Assembly: GCA_009733575.1 (NCBI GenBank) | Contig: ML769556.1 | Location: forward strand, 1 to 64,000 | Length of the DNA: 64,000 nt | Reading direction: 5' to 3' | Origin: Gymnopus androsaceus JB14 | Lineage: Eukaryota > Basidiomycota > Agaricomycetes > Agaricales > Omphalotaceae | Shown here: in pieces, positions 11,984 to 23,410 of the stretch | How the letters are laid out: every line of letters starts with the position of its first letter | Position numbering within the stretch: position 1 is the stretch's first letter | The notes under the pieces: generated by a model | What the model was told of the DNA's origin: nothing | The model's input: only the letters and a program-made list of their open reading frames with translations | Databases searched by the model: none | Program-made: the position numbers and the translations under genes

Positions 11984-12946
11984 GAGGACAGGCAAACCCG
12001 GCCAACCCCACGTGGCAGATCGTGACACCCTTTATTTGGTAATTCTCATCAGTATAGCTACTTTTCAATAAATTGTGCTCTTTCTAAGGGCTATTGACAA
12101 AATCTGCTCCCAACGATCAATGAGAACGTATCCCATCTCAATGATCAGCTTTTTTCTATACTTTTAAACTAAAAAATGAGAGAGAAATATGAGATACAAT
12201 TCTGGCTACTTCCGCTAATCGCGCTAATCACAAAAAGTAAGATTTCCATTTAAGCTTTTCCATCATTTACTTTCTTGTTCTTCGCGTTTACAGATGGGCA
12301 AGCGCAAAAATTGGGTACAGAGCCATGCTTCAAACTGGATCTATTGCTTTTATCCAGAGTCCAGTAGAGAGGAGGACCTTCATCGGAACACCTTGGAAGC
12401 ATTGGAGCAGGTTCCTTTGATTACAATCCATCAATTTGTTGTATGGACTTACCGATTCATGGATACTTATGCTTGAGGACTGAATGGACAACAAGCTCTT
12501 GGGCTGCTCGCAAATACAGAGGTCACCGGTGTATACTTCCTGATTCAATTATGCAAGAATTGCTTGACAAAAACATCACCTAGTACATATTCTTATTGTT
12601 ATTATTGCATTGTATATACTTATCCTGTATCCATGGTCATATATGTATCATATCTTTGCTTGTATATAGTTATAGTGTACACTTCTTCACTTGTAATTAG
12701 CAATACTCATACATCTTGATAGTATTTTGTATATAACTCGCACAGATTCCATTGAAAAATCACAGGTAAAATTGGATGACCTTATGAGATGTATTTAAAT
12801 GAAACGTTCAAGGTGCATTTTGTATCACAACTCTGGTTGGGCTAATAAGAGGCAAAGAAGAGTTTACACATGGAAAAACACTAAACAAGGAGTGTAATGT
12901 AACGTGTGATATGCTCACGTGGGGTTGGCCGGGTTTGCCTGTCCTC
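11984..12946 (+). mobile_element. Tc1/mariner-like deletion derivative, 963 bp
   Basis: The 31-bp terminal inverted repeats are identical and begin GAGGACAGGCAAACCCGG. The element is flanked by TA on both sides (11982-11983, 12947-12948), the Tc1/mariner target duplication. It retains only the 3' end of a transposase gene. It sits at the junction between the element 10268-11971 and the satellite element 12949-13799. Confidence 0.8.
12294..12585 (+). pseudogene. Transposase C-terminal remnant (DDE type)
   Basis: The frame begins after a TTTACAG acceptor-like sequence and encodes WIYCFYPES, then IHQFVVWTYRFMDTYA. A TGA stop (12474-12476) is followed by GLNGQQAL, and after a one-base shift by AARKYRGHR and PDSIMQELL. 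The RFMDAY...GL...KYRGHR pattern is the familiar C-terminus of basidiomycete DDE transposases. The catalytic core is missing, deleted from within the TIR-bounded element. Confidence 0.65.
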
Positions 12947-12948
12947 TA

Positions 12949-13799
12949 TCTTATGAGTGCTTATTTATTCAAAAAATGTTGGGAATCAGGCTTGATAAAT
13001 CCTTAAAAAATCATCAAAGATCATCAAAATATTTTGGCATTGTTGTTCCGCCCCCCTGGTGCATATGGGCACATATGGGTGCTCATTTTAACACAGAACA
13101 TTGGGAATTGAGCTTGATAAATTCTGGAAAAATCACGAAAAATAGTGAAAATATTTGGGCATTGTTATCCCGCCCACCACCTCTTTTGGGTGTGTATTTT
13201 CCTGCCAAATAACAGGGATTGAGCTTGATAAATCTCGGGAAAATCATAAAAAATCATGAAAATATTTAGGGATTGTTTTCCCACCTCCCACTGATTATGG
13301 CACCTCATGCCCGAATAAGGTCATGTAACACATGTGACACTGTCACACTACATATGCAGCATACCTTAACCGTAACTCTCTTCTGGAATTCATCCTCATT
13401 GCAATCAAAAGTTTAATTTGTAGTTTTTGTGACAGTGTCACATGCAGGCTGATGGGATCAGCAGAGGTAGGTTGCTGGGTGTAGATGAGAAAGTCATCAC
13501 TGTAACTATCAATTGCTATTTCACAAATTTCAATTTGTACTGTGTGACAGTGTCATGTGACTATTACTATACTTCGCATGCACTACTATATTTACTTGTA
13601 CATGGAATCCATACACTACTATTTTTACTAGTGCATGGAATCCATATCCAAAGGGTGCCAGAGGTCCTAGCCATATGGATTCCAGACAGGGCGTATGGAT
13701 TCCAGGGCCCTGGATTTCCTGTGGATTTTGATCATATTAGTTACTGGATTGTTACACTTTGGACTATCTAACTAGTTACTTTTCCTGGTAGACTGGAAT
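12949..13799 (-). mobile_element. Satellite-carrying TIR element, truncated copy (copy I)
   Basis: This is an inverted counterpart of 40863-41950. From right to left it has the terminus ending GACTGGAAT at 13799, the shared block GTTACACTTTGGACTATCTA, a few satellite units, a segment with three TGTGACACTGTCACA-type palindromes, and three ~120-bp 'head' repeats (GCTTGATAAAT...AAATATTT). The other terminus is missing; the mariner-like element abuts it. It is inserted in the Ty3 reverse transcriptase frame, next to NWPTPT. It lacks the 80-bp hairpin seen in copy II, so it shows the empty site. Confidence 0.78.
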
Positions 13800-14853
13800 G
13801 ACAGGTTGGAGTTGGCCAATTCTTTACAACTTCAACTTTTTTAGGGTCTATTGATATGCCATCTGGTGAAACTATAAGTCCAAGATATTCCACTGTGGTA
13901 GTGTGGAATTCGCATTTTTCGGGTTTCACATGTAGATCATGGCTTTCCAATCTTTTTAGGACACTCTTGACATGTACTGTATGTTCTTCCTCATTGTTGG
14001 AGAAAATCAAGATGTCATCCAGGTAAACAATTACAAAATTGTCAACCATATCATGAAACACGTTGTTCATGAAATACTGGAAATTTGACGGTGCATTGGT
14101 TAGGCCAAAAGGCATAACCAGATATTAGTAAGATCCATAACGTGTTCGAAAAGTGGTTTTCCATTTGTGTCCCTTGGCTATCCGGACATTGTTGTATCCT
14201 GCACACTAGTCAAGTTTGGTATAAACTTTGGCCTTGCGTAATTGGTCTATTAGATTTCCAATCAAAGGTAATGGATACCGATTCTTTTTTGTGAGCTTGT
14301 TTAATGCTCAATAGTCCACACAGAGTCATAAGCTTCCATCTTTCTTTTTTGCAAACAGTACAGGTGCCCCAATAGGTGATGCTGATGCTTGTATGAAGCC
14401 CTTATCAAGCATATCATCTAGGTATTCCTTCAAAGCTTTTAACTCCAGTTCTGACACGTTATGCAGCTTCCCAAAAGGTGGAAGCTTTTCATCCTCTGTG
14501 TCCACCCTTAAGTCATATGAGCGGTGTTGTGGAAGTGTTTTAGCTTCAGCAGCTGCAAAAGTTTTTGCAAAATCATGGTACTGTTTCGGAACATGTTTAT
14601 CCAACATGCTCTGATCAATTGAACCAGTTGTGTTTGGCATTTTTGGTAGAGTAAACCTCTTTTCAATTTCAGGTGGCCTTGGTTCTAATTCCTTTTCGGC
14701 ATTTTCTGCCCTAAGGTTTTCCTCATGTTCAAATTCTTCACACTCTCTGATGCCTCCTTGCAGTGTTATGTGCAATGTGAAGATTTCACAGCCTGCTTTT
14801 GCTAACCTTGCAAACGCTGGTGCACCTACTAGATCAATTCGAGGTCCGCCCAC
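13800..14853 (-). pseudogene. Ty3/gypsy reverse transcriptase, decayed and interrupted
   Basis: Two open pieces (14853-14326 and 14115-13800) joined by a broken stretch give the RT order: PIGAPVLFAKKKDGSL, then VDY-stop-[27 protein letters not shown], the catalytic VYLDDILIFS (about 14020), CEFHTTTVEYLG and NWPTPT. Stops inside include TGA at 14308-14310 where the family has Arg, and TAA near 14128. Copy I of the satellite element enters directly after NWPTPT, so RNase H and integrase are absent; I did not find them to the left. Confidence 0.85.
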
Positions 14854-14967
14854 AGTGTTTGCCCATTGTTTGTTACATTCTGACTTATTTGATTTTCCGC
14901 CAGTTGGCTGTGTTTGGATTTTCCTTGCTTCTTTTTTGAATTTGCTTTCTTTGCTAGCTCTTTCTTT

Positions 14968-15480
14968 TCATGGTAATATTTTTTCCAGCTCATCCACATG
15001 CAACAATAGTGGATCCTCCAGTCCAAGTCCTGGCCATTTTTGTTCCAAGTCTTCTGGTGCATCCTCAATTGTTACCAGTGAAGGATGTTTATGTGGTACC
15101 CAGATGCTGGGGAATAATTTGTCAGCACAAGGTATGTCTCTTACCATTGCTGCTGAAAGTACGACATCCTTCTGTAGTGAGGATTTTAAATTTTTCCAAT
15201 CAATCTGTGGGTTGTATTCACGGAGCCAGGGTAATCCCAACACAATTGGGGTTTTTGGATGCAGTTTGGTGATTAGAAGATCCCTTTTGTGAGTTGTACC
15301 ATCTTCAAACACTATGTTTGTTGTCAATTTGTGCCTTATAAGCCCTGCTGATGATAATTGCCCATCCATCAATTTCAATGTTATTGGTGTTTCAATTTGA
15401 GTGATAGAAGTTTTGAATTGATTGGCAAGGTCTGTGTCTATAAAATTGCATGATGCTCCGGAGTCAATGAGCGAAAGATG
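14968..15480 (-). pseudogene. Ty3/gypsy aspartic protease region
   Basis: Reading leftward, the active-site motif DSGASCNF (about 15445-15466) is followed by LANQFKTSITQ, KLMDGQL, IVFEDGT, and the flap-end motif IVLGLPWLREYNPQIDW. This is a retropepsin of the Ty3 pol polyprotein. It lies upstream of the RT of the same element; the frame to the RT is not continuous. Confidence 0.8.
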
Positions 15481-16289
15481 AGCAGGAAATTTTGTTCTTG
15501 GATTTTTAATGGTATTATGAATGATTATTCTGATCTTGAGGAGATTGTTTCTGATTCAAGTATAGCACTTTGTAGATGTTGGGGAGTGGTGCTAAGCTGG
15601 ACCGGTAGAGTTTCCCCTTCTCCTCGGTCCTTTAGGCATTTCCCGCCTCATTATTTCCCCCTTCCAATTCCGATTCTTCTAGAATTGGATCATTAATGTG
15701 TATTGGTTCCTCAAATCCCTCAATTTCCAGGAACAATTGTTCAGGTTCATCATGGCAATTTTCAACAAAAGTTGCTCTTCCCATTGCAGACTTTGGTCTT
15801 CCCTGGAGGAAATGTTCACGGTACCTGTGATCTTTTCATCCACAAACCCCACATTCTTCACTCCTCATTTGCCTGTTCCATTCTTGCATTGAAATCCACG
15901 GGTAACTTCCTTCTGGGGTGCGTATTTCCTCTTTCGGCGTCTCCTCTATGGCAGCTTCCAGAGTTCTTCTTCAGCAATATCTGCCAGCCTGCCAAGTGCT
16001 TGCCTGATTAATATCCATATTGTCTATTTGGTCCAGCAGCTACGGGACCTACCACAGGAGTTGTTGTAATTACTTTGGTGGTTTCCTCGGTTTTAACTTC
16101 TGCGGTACACATATTATTTTTTACTCCCAACCCCATCTCATTAAACGCTTGTCTAGCTCCATCGAGATGAAGAAGTTTTTGTACAACTCCACTAAAATTT
16201 TCTGGAATTTCACCGTGATTGGCTAGTCAATCTTGGAGACCCCTGTTGATTTGTCGGAGCAATCTCCATCATTTTGCAGGATCATTGTA
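15481..16289 (-). pseudogene. Ty3/gypsy gag-pol junction, decayed
   Basis: Fragments such as NYNDPAK, HGEIPENFSGVVQKLLHLDGARQAFNE (two pieces) and NQALGRLADIAEEE read on the minus strand, broken by stops. They continue the capsid-like gag that is interrupted at about 17290. No intact zinc knuckle is readable. Confidence 0.55.
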
Positions 16290-17290
16290 ATTGGTAAGTA
16301 ACATAATATCTTCAAACCTAACTAAGAAATTGTTAGGAGCTAATCTATGAGACTACTTAAGTAATGTAATATGTAAGTAAACAATGGATCAATAGACTTA
16401 TTGGTAAGTCTATGTACAGTGGGAGTCACTATGTGTAGACAATAACTAGCACGTGTACCTTTGTTAGATGTAATAAGTGTTGTAAGTAAGGTTATTAGTT
16501 GATAAGTACTGGACACTGGTTGTCAACAGTATTAGTAGTAGTAGCTGATAAGTACTGGACACTGGTGGTCAACAGTAATGGTGATAATAGCCGGAGTACT
16601 GGACAGTTGGTTGTCAACAGTAATGGTAACAATAGTCGGAGAGTACTGGACAGTTAGTTGTCAACAGTAATGGTAACAATAGCCGGAGAGTACTGGACAG
16701 TTGGTTGTCAACAGTAATAGTAACAGGAAGATTTGATCAGAGATCAAATGTAGTTGAGACAGCAGAAAGTAAACAAGACAGTGAGCCCAATATCTTCAAG
16801 ATGGTAATCTCAAAGAGAAGTAAGTTAATCAAAATACTCAAGCTGGGGCTTTACAGTGGATTTAGCCCAGCTTTTATAGTGTTTTTACTGTATGTAAGGC
16901 TATGCTATATAGTAGAACTAACCAATAGTACTGTAGTATATCTCTGGCAGTGCTAAAGCTGTAGAGAGGCTGTATCTAGGTATTGAAATATTAGTGGGCA
17001 GTGTACATAGCCTTGGTATGCTATGAAGTGGTTATGGGAATAAGTATTGAGTTGAGTGTGGGCTATGTGCATAGCCCTTGGAGGCTATGGTGTAGCTATA
17101 GGTACAGCCTCAGTAGGCTGTGGTACAGCCAGTGAAGGCTATGGTGTGGCCATGTATACAGCCTCAGTAGGCTGTGGTACAACCAGTGAAGGCTATGGGG
17201 AGGCTATGCCAGCTGTATGTAAGTGTATCCACATGACTGGAACTGATTGTTGATAGTTGTGAGATAAGATAACCCAGTAGTTGTGGGTAG
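16290..17290. mobile_element. ~1-kb insertion in gag with two tandem-repeat tracts
   Basis: It interrupts gag between CYDPAPYTFSN and TNYNDPAK. It holds four to five units of about 50 bp with ACTGGACA...GTTGTCAACAGTAATGG (about 16495-16735) and repeats of GGCTATGG...ACAGCCTCAGTAGGCTG (about 17060-17215). No coding sequence. It may be a solo LTR, but I could not fix TG/CA ends. Confidence 0.5.
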
Positions 17291-18825
17291 TTATTAGTTG
17301 GAAAAAGTGTAGGGGGCTGGGTCATAACAGAAATCTCCAAATGGTTCATTCCATTTTTGGTAACAAGTGTCCAATTTTGATTGGGCATGAAGGGTTTCAT
17401 CATGCGTTCCAAAGAGTTCCACCAGGTGAAGAATAAAACTTGTCCAGAATAGGAATGCGAGTACATTTTCTCCATTCCTTTTCCTTCTCATTAAACTTTG
17501 AAAATGTCGCAGTGTCGCTCCACTGAGATATGAACCTGCAAAAGCGATTTGGGAATTGTCCATATTGTATATAAGTGCTTTTGCTACAAAGGTATTTTCA
17601 CAAGCATCTTGAAAAGTCCTGAATTCTTCTCTTTTTCTCTGGAGAAGGTTTGTGGCTTGTTCAGCTCTAATTTTGATTGTCGGTTCAATTCCCTGTTGAA
17701 GAGGTCTTGTTCCCAATCTCTTCACAATCTTTCATCATCTTCACTACTCCCCCTATTTCTTCCTTGGCCATCCCTTCCATCACGACCGTCTCGACCATCT
17801 CTACCATCCCGATCATTGCGTCCCCTTCCCCATATTTGAAATCTTCTTTTGTCCTCATCATCCTCACTTCCATTGTTGTCATCTGGCCCCTGGCCATCAG
17901 GTGGTCCTAGTCATGGGCAAGAATCATGACTCTATCTGACTCTTGACTCTTTGCTAGGATACTCTCACTCCAAAACCCATGATCTTAACTCTAGCCACAA
18001 GTAGAATCACTTAAGCACAAGTGACTCTAGGATAGGATCACCTAGAGTCAAGAGTCAAATCAATCCAAGGATACTCTAGAGTGAACATTGAATAACCCAG
18101 TAGTTGTTGTATTAGATGTATTAAATATTAGTATACAACCCTCAGCAGTAGCAATATTGATGTTTCAGACACATTTCACTCACAATACATCATATACAGC
18201 ACATAGCAAGTATTTAAGAGTATCCTTGCTAGAGTATCCTAGGTCCCAAACCAGGTGATTCTAACTCTACTCCGGAGTAGAGTCATGATCCTTTTTTTTG
18301 TGGTATGACTCTATCCTAGAATCATTTTCAAGGATCATGACTAGAGTATCCTTGATGATTCATGATTCTTGCCCATGACTAGGTGGTCCACCACCTCCGT
18401 TTCCTCCAAAATCATTTATCCTTGAATTTCCACTTTGCGAATATCTTAGATTATTTGACCACCCTTTGCTTGTTTGTTATAACTTGGTTTGAATTGTAAG
18501 GGAAAATGTTATGTTGTTGTGAGATGGGTACACTGCTATCAGTTGATGATGGGTTGTCAGAACTTGAGCTAGAAATTATTATTGGAGGTGGAGGTCCTCC
18601 TGGCACAATCTGTGAGTTTTGCCATTCCTGGCCAGTTCTCCAGTTCTGTGTTCATAAATGTTGACCTTCACTTCTGACTGGTTCATTTTGATAATCTTCT
18701 ACTATTTCCTCTACTCTTGGACTTGTCACAGGTGTGTTATTTTGTCCCTGTAATTCATTCAAAACTGTTTGTACTACTGTTCTCAAATCCAACTGAGCAT
18801 TGGGGGAACCTATTGATGACACTCC
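17291..18825 (-). pseudogene. Ty3/gypsy gag, central part, with nested MITE
   Basis: Minus-strand frame 17725-17294 encodes a capsid-like segment (RAEQATNLLQRKREEF, IAFAGSYLSGATLRHF, KWNEPFGDFCYD), the Retrotrans_gag pattern. Upstream pieces at 18382-18825 read low-complexity Asn/Gln-rich gag. A 474-bp hAT-like MITE separates them. Confidence 0.7.
17908..18381. mobile_element. hAT-like MITE with perfect 8-bp target duplication
   Basis: The ends are TAGTCATGGGCAAGAATCAT and ATGATTCTTGCCCATGACTA, flanked by the identical octamer GGTGGTCC at 17900-17907 and 18382-18389. The 474-bp interior is rich in GACTCTAG/CTAGAGTC-like motifs and has no ORF. TAG termini and 8-bp duplication indicate hAT. 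Confidence 0.88.
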
Positions 18826-21405
18826 GCGGGATTGAATAAGTGGAGGCTGGAATTATTTCAGGAAAATAGTTTGTAAATAATGGAGTTTTCCGCCACAGAT
18901 TCCCACTGAAAAAGAATACAAATCCCACCTAAAAAATATAAAGAAAAAAAAGTATCTTTTCTGTATATAATCCTGGCTGAAAAACTCTGTGAAATCTAAT
19001 CAGCATTCCACTGGGAAAAGAAGGTCAATTTCACTGGGTAAATTGCCACAATTCCTTTCGACAAAGGAAATGAAATTAATGGTCTTTTCCGCTGGGAAAA
19101 CATGGTCTTTTCTGCATGTAAAAGGTCTTGTAAGCTGTGTTCTTTCCCAATCGAAATCTTTGTTTTATTCCGCCATCAACATGCAGTACCCAGTTACCGC
19201 CAGTTACTGCCCTGTTGCTGGCCGGTTGCAGGGTCTAAGCAAGCTAGACGCTCGGAAACTTAGATGAATTTCATTGCTCCAGGACTGAGCCACAAACACT
19301 GGTGCTGTACCGTTATAAGAAAAGCAATAAATAAAAAATTTATTGTGCATGACAGGGAGAAGTTGCAACGCTCCAGTACTAAGACCCAAGCGTCATCATG
19401 ATTGTGGAGGAAAGAGAACTAGAGCAGGCGCCAAATTGGATTATTCAGCACATCCCCAGGATGAGCTTTGTCATCATCTAGAGCACTTAACTTCTTCTTC
19501 CAAACTTGCTATTGAGCACAGCAAACATCACCATTGGCTGCTAGCAGGGTCCTCTGGAGGTCTATTTGGAGATAGGAACCCTTTTTGTTAGGGGGCTGCT
19601 TTGGTTGGGGTATTTTCCTTGGTGAGGTGTCACTTCTCCCTGAGGCTTATCACCAAGGGATTGGGACGTATTGGGGTCATTTTTAAGCCCTGATTCACCG
19701 CTTTCCAACGCATCTTACGCTCAGTAAATCCGTTGGGCCGTTCCGGAGATATGGCCTCCTCATTCCTCCCCTTCCCCCCAAAACTCCGCTCTTTGTATCT
19801 CGGTCAATTCTTACCGGAATTTCTCGACCTGGCACTCATTTTGAACGCGTTTTTCACGCGCTCGCCAACGCCGCCACCCCCGTCTAATTCCTCCATTCCG
19901 TTCTCAAGATTTCTCTGATCACTGTTTCCCACCTCCCACAACTCCTCCTCCTCATCACCCTGGCCCATTCATTTCTCTAGCCATGTGTTCTGCTCACTGT
20001 AGCATATCTTCAGCATCCCCTCCTTACTCTCTTTTATCTCTGGCACAAGGCATTGCCCTCAGTATTCTGGATTTGCTCTGGGAGCCCTTCAGTGGGTACC
20101 TATCTATGGATGGTAGGCTAAGTAGAAATGGGTATTTGGCAGCCTTCTTTCTCTCCTTATCACTGGCAGTCATTTCCTGCTAGTCCCTCAGTGCTAGTAG
20201 TCCCTCCTGCTGGCACATCCTCTCCTCTTCCCTTCCAACACCACTTCACCCTTGCACCCCACAAGAGTGATATTCACAGCTCTGGATCCTGTGATGTGTT
20301 GCTGCATATGGAGACACCTTGGGGGAGATCTACATGTCCAGGGAGAGGGATAGCCTGGCCCTAGGAAACTTTGATCCATGTACCCTGTGAGTCACTCATC
20401 CCACTAGTAAGGCTCTGTGTGATTAGAAGGTTTGGTTTGGATCCACCCCTTCAAGGGTAGCAAAGTTCTTCTTCTCACCATGCTTTTTATGCATGCCCTT
20501 TTTACCTCTTTCTCATTCCTTCATTTTGTTGATGTTAATGTTGGGATGATTTGACAAAAGATTTTTTTCCTTACTCCCTGGTTTTTTTTGGTAGACCACA
20601 GTTTGGTCTAGTGGGGGAGAGTGTAACGGCTATAGATTCACTGACAGCTTAACTGTCATTCCAGTGCTTATTTAACCTTAGTTCTTCTTCTTCCTGCCAC
20701 ATACGTTGCTCTACTCAATAGATTGGGTTGTGTTGATGTTTGGTGGGATTTGAAGGTTCTTAGCTGGTATCCAGCTTCTGCTACATTTCTGTCTGCATAC
20801 CCGCCTCTCCTGCCTCTTAGCCTCACAGCCAGGAGGCCTTACAAAAGATCAGATGTTTAGCCACCCGTTGTAGACTTATTTTGATTAGGAAATTTCAGTG
20901 GCCATACATGATACTGTAAATACGCTCTAACTAATGCAAAGTCAAAAGTGGTTCCTGTCACTGAGCAATGAAATTCATCTAAGTTTCTGAGTGTCTAGCT
21001 TGCTTAGACCCTGCAACTGGTCAGCAACAGGGCAGTAACTGGTGGTAACTGGGTACCGCCTGTTGATGGTGGAATAAAACAAAGATTTCGATCGGGAAAG
21101 AACACAGCTTACAAGACCTTTAACACGTGGAAAAGACCATTAATTTTGTTTCCTTTTTCAAAAGGAATTGTGGCAATTTACCCAGCGAAATTGACCTTTT
21201 TTTTCCCAGTGGAATGCTGATTAGATTTCACAGAGTTTTTTAGCCGGGATCATATACGGAAAAGATACTCTTTTTCTTTATATTTTTTGGGTGGGATTTG
21301 TATTCTTTTTCAGTGGGAATCTGTGGCGGAAAACTCCATTATTTACAAACTATTTTCCTGAAATAATTCCGGCCTCCATTTATTCAATCCCGCGGAGTGT
21401 GACCT
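18826..21405. mobile_element. Long-TIR element (~450-bp arms), 2.6 kb, inside gag
   Basis: The left arm (18826-19292) begins CACTCCGCGGGATTGAATAA and the right arm (about 20956-21405) is its inverted copy with about 90% identity. The gag frame continues on both sides. ATAGGT occurs at both junctions, but a clean duplication is not certain. The interior holds a possible LTR-retroelement 3' end near 20600-20845. Confidence 0.75.
20631..20845 (+). repeat. Possible LTR with polypurine tract
   Basis: A purine-rich AGTGGGGGAGAG is followed by TGTAACGGCTATAG, and the stretch ends GGCCTTACA, giving TGTAA...TTACA ends. This fits a solo or 3' LTR of about 215 bp. No second copy or coding region was found, so the call is weak. 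Confidence 0.4.
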
Positions 21406-23410
21406 ATCACTATGTCTGGTTCCACTGGGTCCTGCTATAGTATTTTCTATTGTAGGATTTTCTTCATATGGTGGAACTGGGTCATCTTGAGGGATTAGTA
21501 CTTCTGCCCATCCCTCTGGGTTTTGTTCCCTAAGCTCCCTTGCATTCATCTCACGCAATCCATCCCACACTTCATCATCATTTTCCTCTTTATTATTCGT
21601 TCTAGGGACTACAGAGGGTCTTGACCAAAATGGTTGGGGATGCAATACCGGATCTGAATATGATGATATGTAAATGGGGTCTTGTCTTGGAGCCGCAGGC
21701 GTGTCCCATCGTTGATGACATTCTGTAGGTTGACCACTTCTTTCTTCCGAGGGTCTTGCTATTCTTACCCATTGATCCATTCCAGGTCCATGAATAATAT
21801 ATAGTTTGCTATTTACACTTGTGGGATAGTCTGTATCACTAGAAGATTCGGGATTTATTGCTGTATGTGATGTATAAGATGCATTCCCTGTACACAATAC
21901 ACTTGATATGAAACTAACTTGTTCCGAGTTATTTTCAGTTGACGAGTTAGTGTTTGATTCCCTTGAAGGGAACATCCTATTATTTTGCAAAAAATACTGG
22001 AAGTGGGGTGTTCTGGCTTCATCCAACAGGGTTTCAAACAGTTCTTGATTATCCAGGTCTGCCATCGCTGCAATAAATCCAGCGGATAGTCCCCTATTTC
22101 TTCCTAATTGTAATAATACTCTGACCCATCCTGCAGGGGTTCTATGGGGGTCTCTTCCAATTCCCCATTGCCACAAATAATGGTGTACTTGACCACCTAA
22201 ATTATCGAGATGTTCCTCCGCAACTTGCACTTCATCTTGCATACCTAATGTAGTTGGAACTGGTTGTGCTTGCTCATGCAAGTAGTCTCCGGGTACATGC
22301 ATGAATGAAGGTGTATTTTCATTTATGCTCAGATTATTTCTGGCATCCATCTGTGTATGTCTTGGTAAGGTTGTGGGGCTTTCACCATAATCTCCCTGTA
22401 TTGCTCGTGGTATCCAACCCATGGTTCAAGATGCATTGGTGTTGAGGCATTTTGAGCTACAGGTGTTTGTAATCTGGAAAACTCCGTCATTTCCACTATT
22501 GGTATTCCTTGCTGTTCTTCACTATTTCTAGATATATGTGTTTCTTCATCCACTAAATTTATACTAGATTCCCCATTTTGTTCTTGTCTGATTGAAGATC
22601 TTCTGGGTACTACTATTATTTCTGACATCATGCTATGCCTGGAGCTATTTTGCCCAGTATTTTGAGCACTTGCTGGCCTACTGATCCTTTGATTTTCAGT
22701 ATTGTAAAATACTGATGGTGAATTATTTCGGGTTTCAGGTTCCCCAGGTGATTCATGTCGTCTTTGCATTTCTGGAACCATTATTGGGTGTTGGGCAGTA
22801 GTAGGTGTTAATTGTCGATTTACCCCGGATGAGATTGGAGCAGATTGTGTACGTATTGGAACACTAGTGGAACGTACCGGAGTTTGTGGATTTGGTACTT
22901 GTGCATTTTCCACAAATTCAGCCATAAGTTGTTGAGTAATTGCTGCTCCCATATCAATAGGGCTTCTACTGATACAAGTGACAGGGTTTTACAATTCATT
23001 ACTCCACCGTGGTCTAGGAGCCAAATGTGTGACTTGATCCCTCTCCCTTTGTCTTCTTTCAAATTCAATAGACCATTCAAGTGTTTCTGTCAGGATTGTT
23101 GCTGTGCAACACTTACAGGTCTTGATCGGGAGGGAGTTTCAAATGGTCTGGGGTCAGGCATAGCACCTAACTGTTGTCCCCCAATTGGTACCACAGCATG
23201 TCTGGGTTGTCTCTGTAACTGACGTGGTAACAGTGATGGAGAAGCCGGTTCCGTTGCAGTGCCTGAGAACACTGATGGAACTGATGCGGGTGTTGTCGTC
23301 TGAACTAAATGACGACTATGAGGAGCTAATACTGAGAAAGCAGCAGGAGTTGACTCCTCAGTTTGTGCTCTGGTTTGAGCACTAGTACGGGCACGGGTAC
23401 GGGTCGCCAT
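21400..23410 (-). pseudogene. Ty3/gypsy gag N-terminal region
   Basis: Start ATG at 23410 (MATRTRARTSAQTRAQTE), then Pro/Ser/Gln-rich sequence through three overlapping frames (23410-23090, 22952-22329, 22422-21400). At least two frameshifts are needed for continuity. It includes WSIEFERRQRERD and LWQWGIGRDPHRTPAGW. Low complexity is usual for gag extensions of basidiomycete Ty3 elements. The assignment rests on position upstream of the capsid, protease and RT. Confidence 0.6.
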
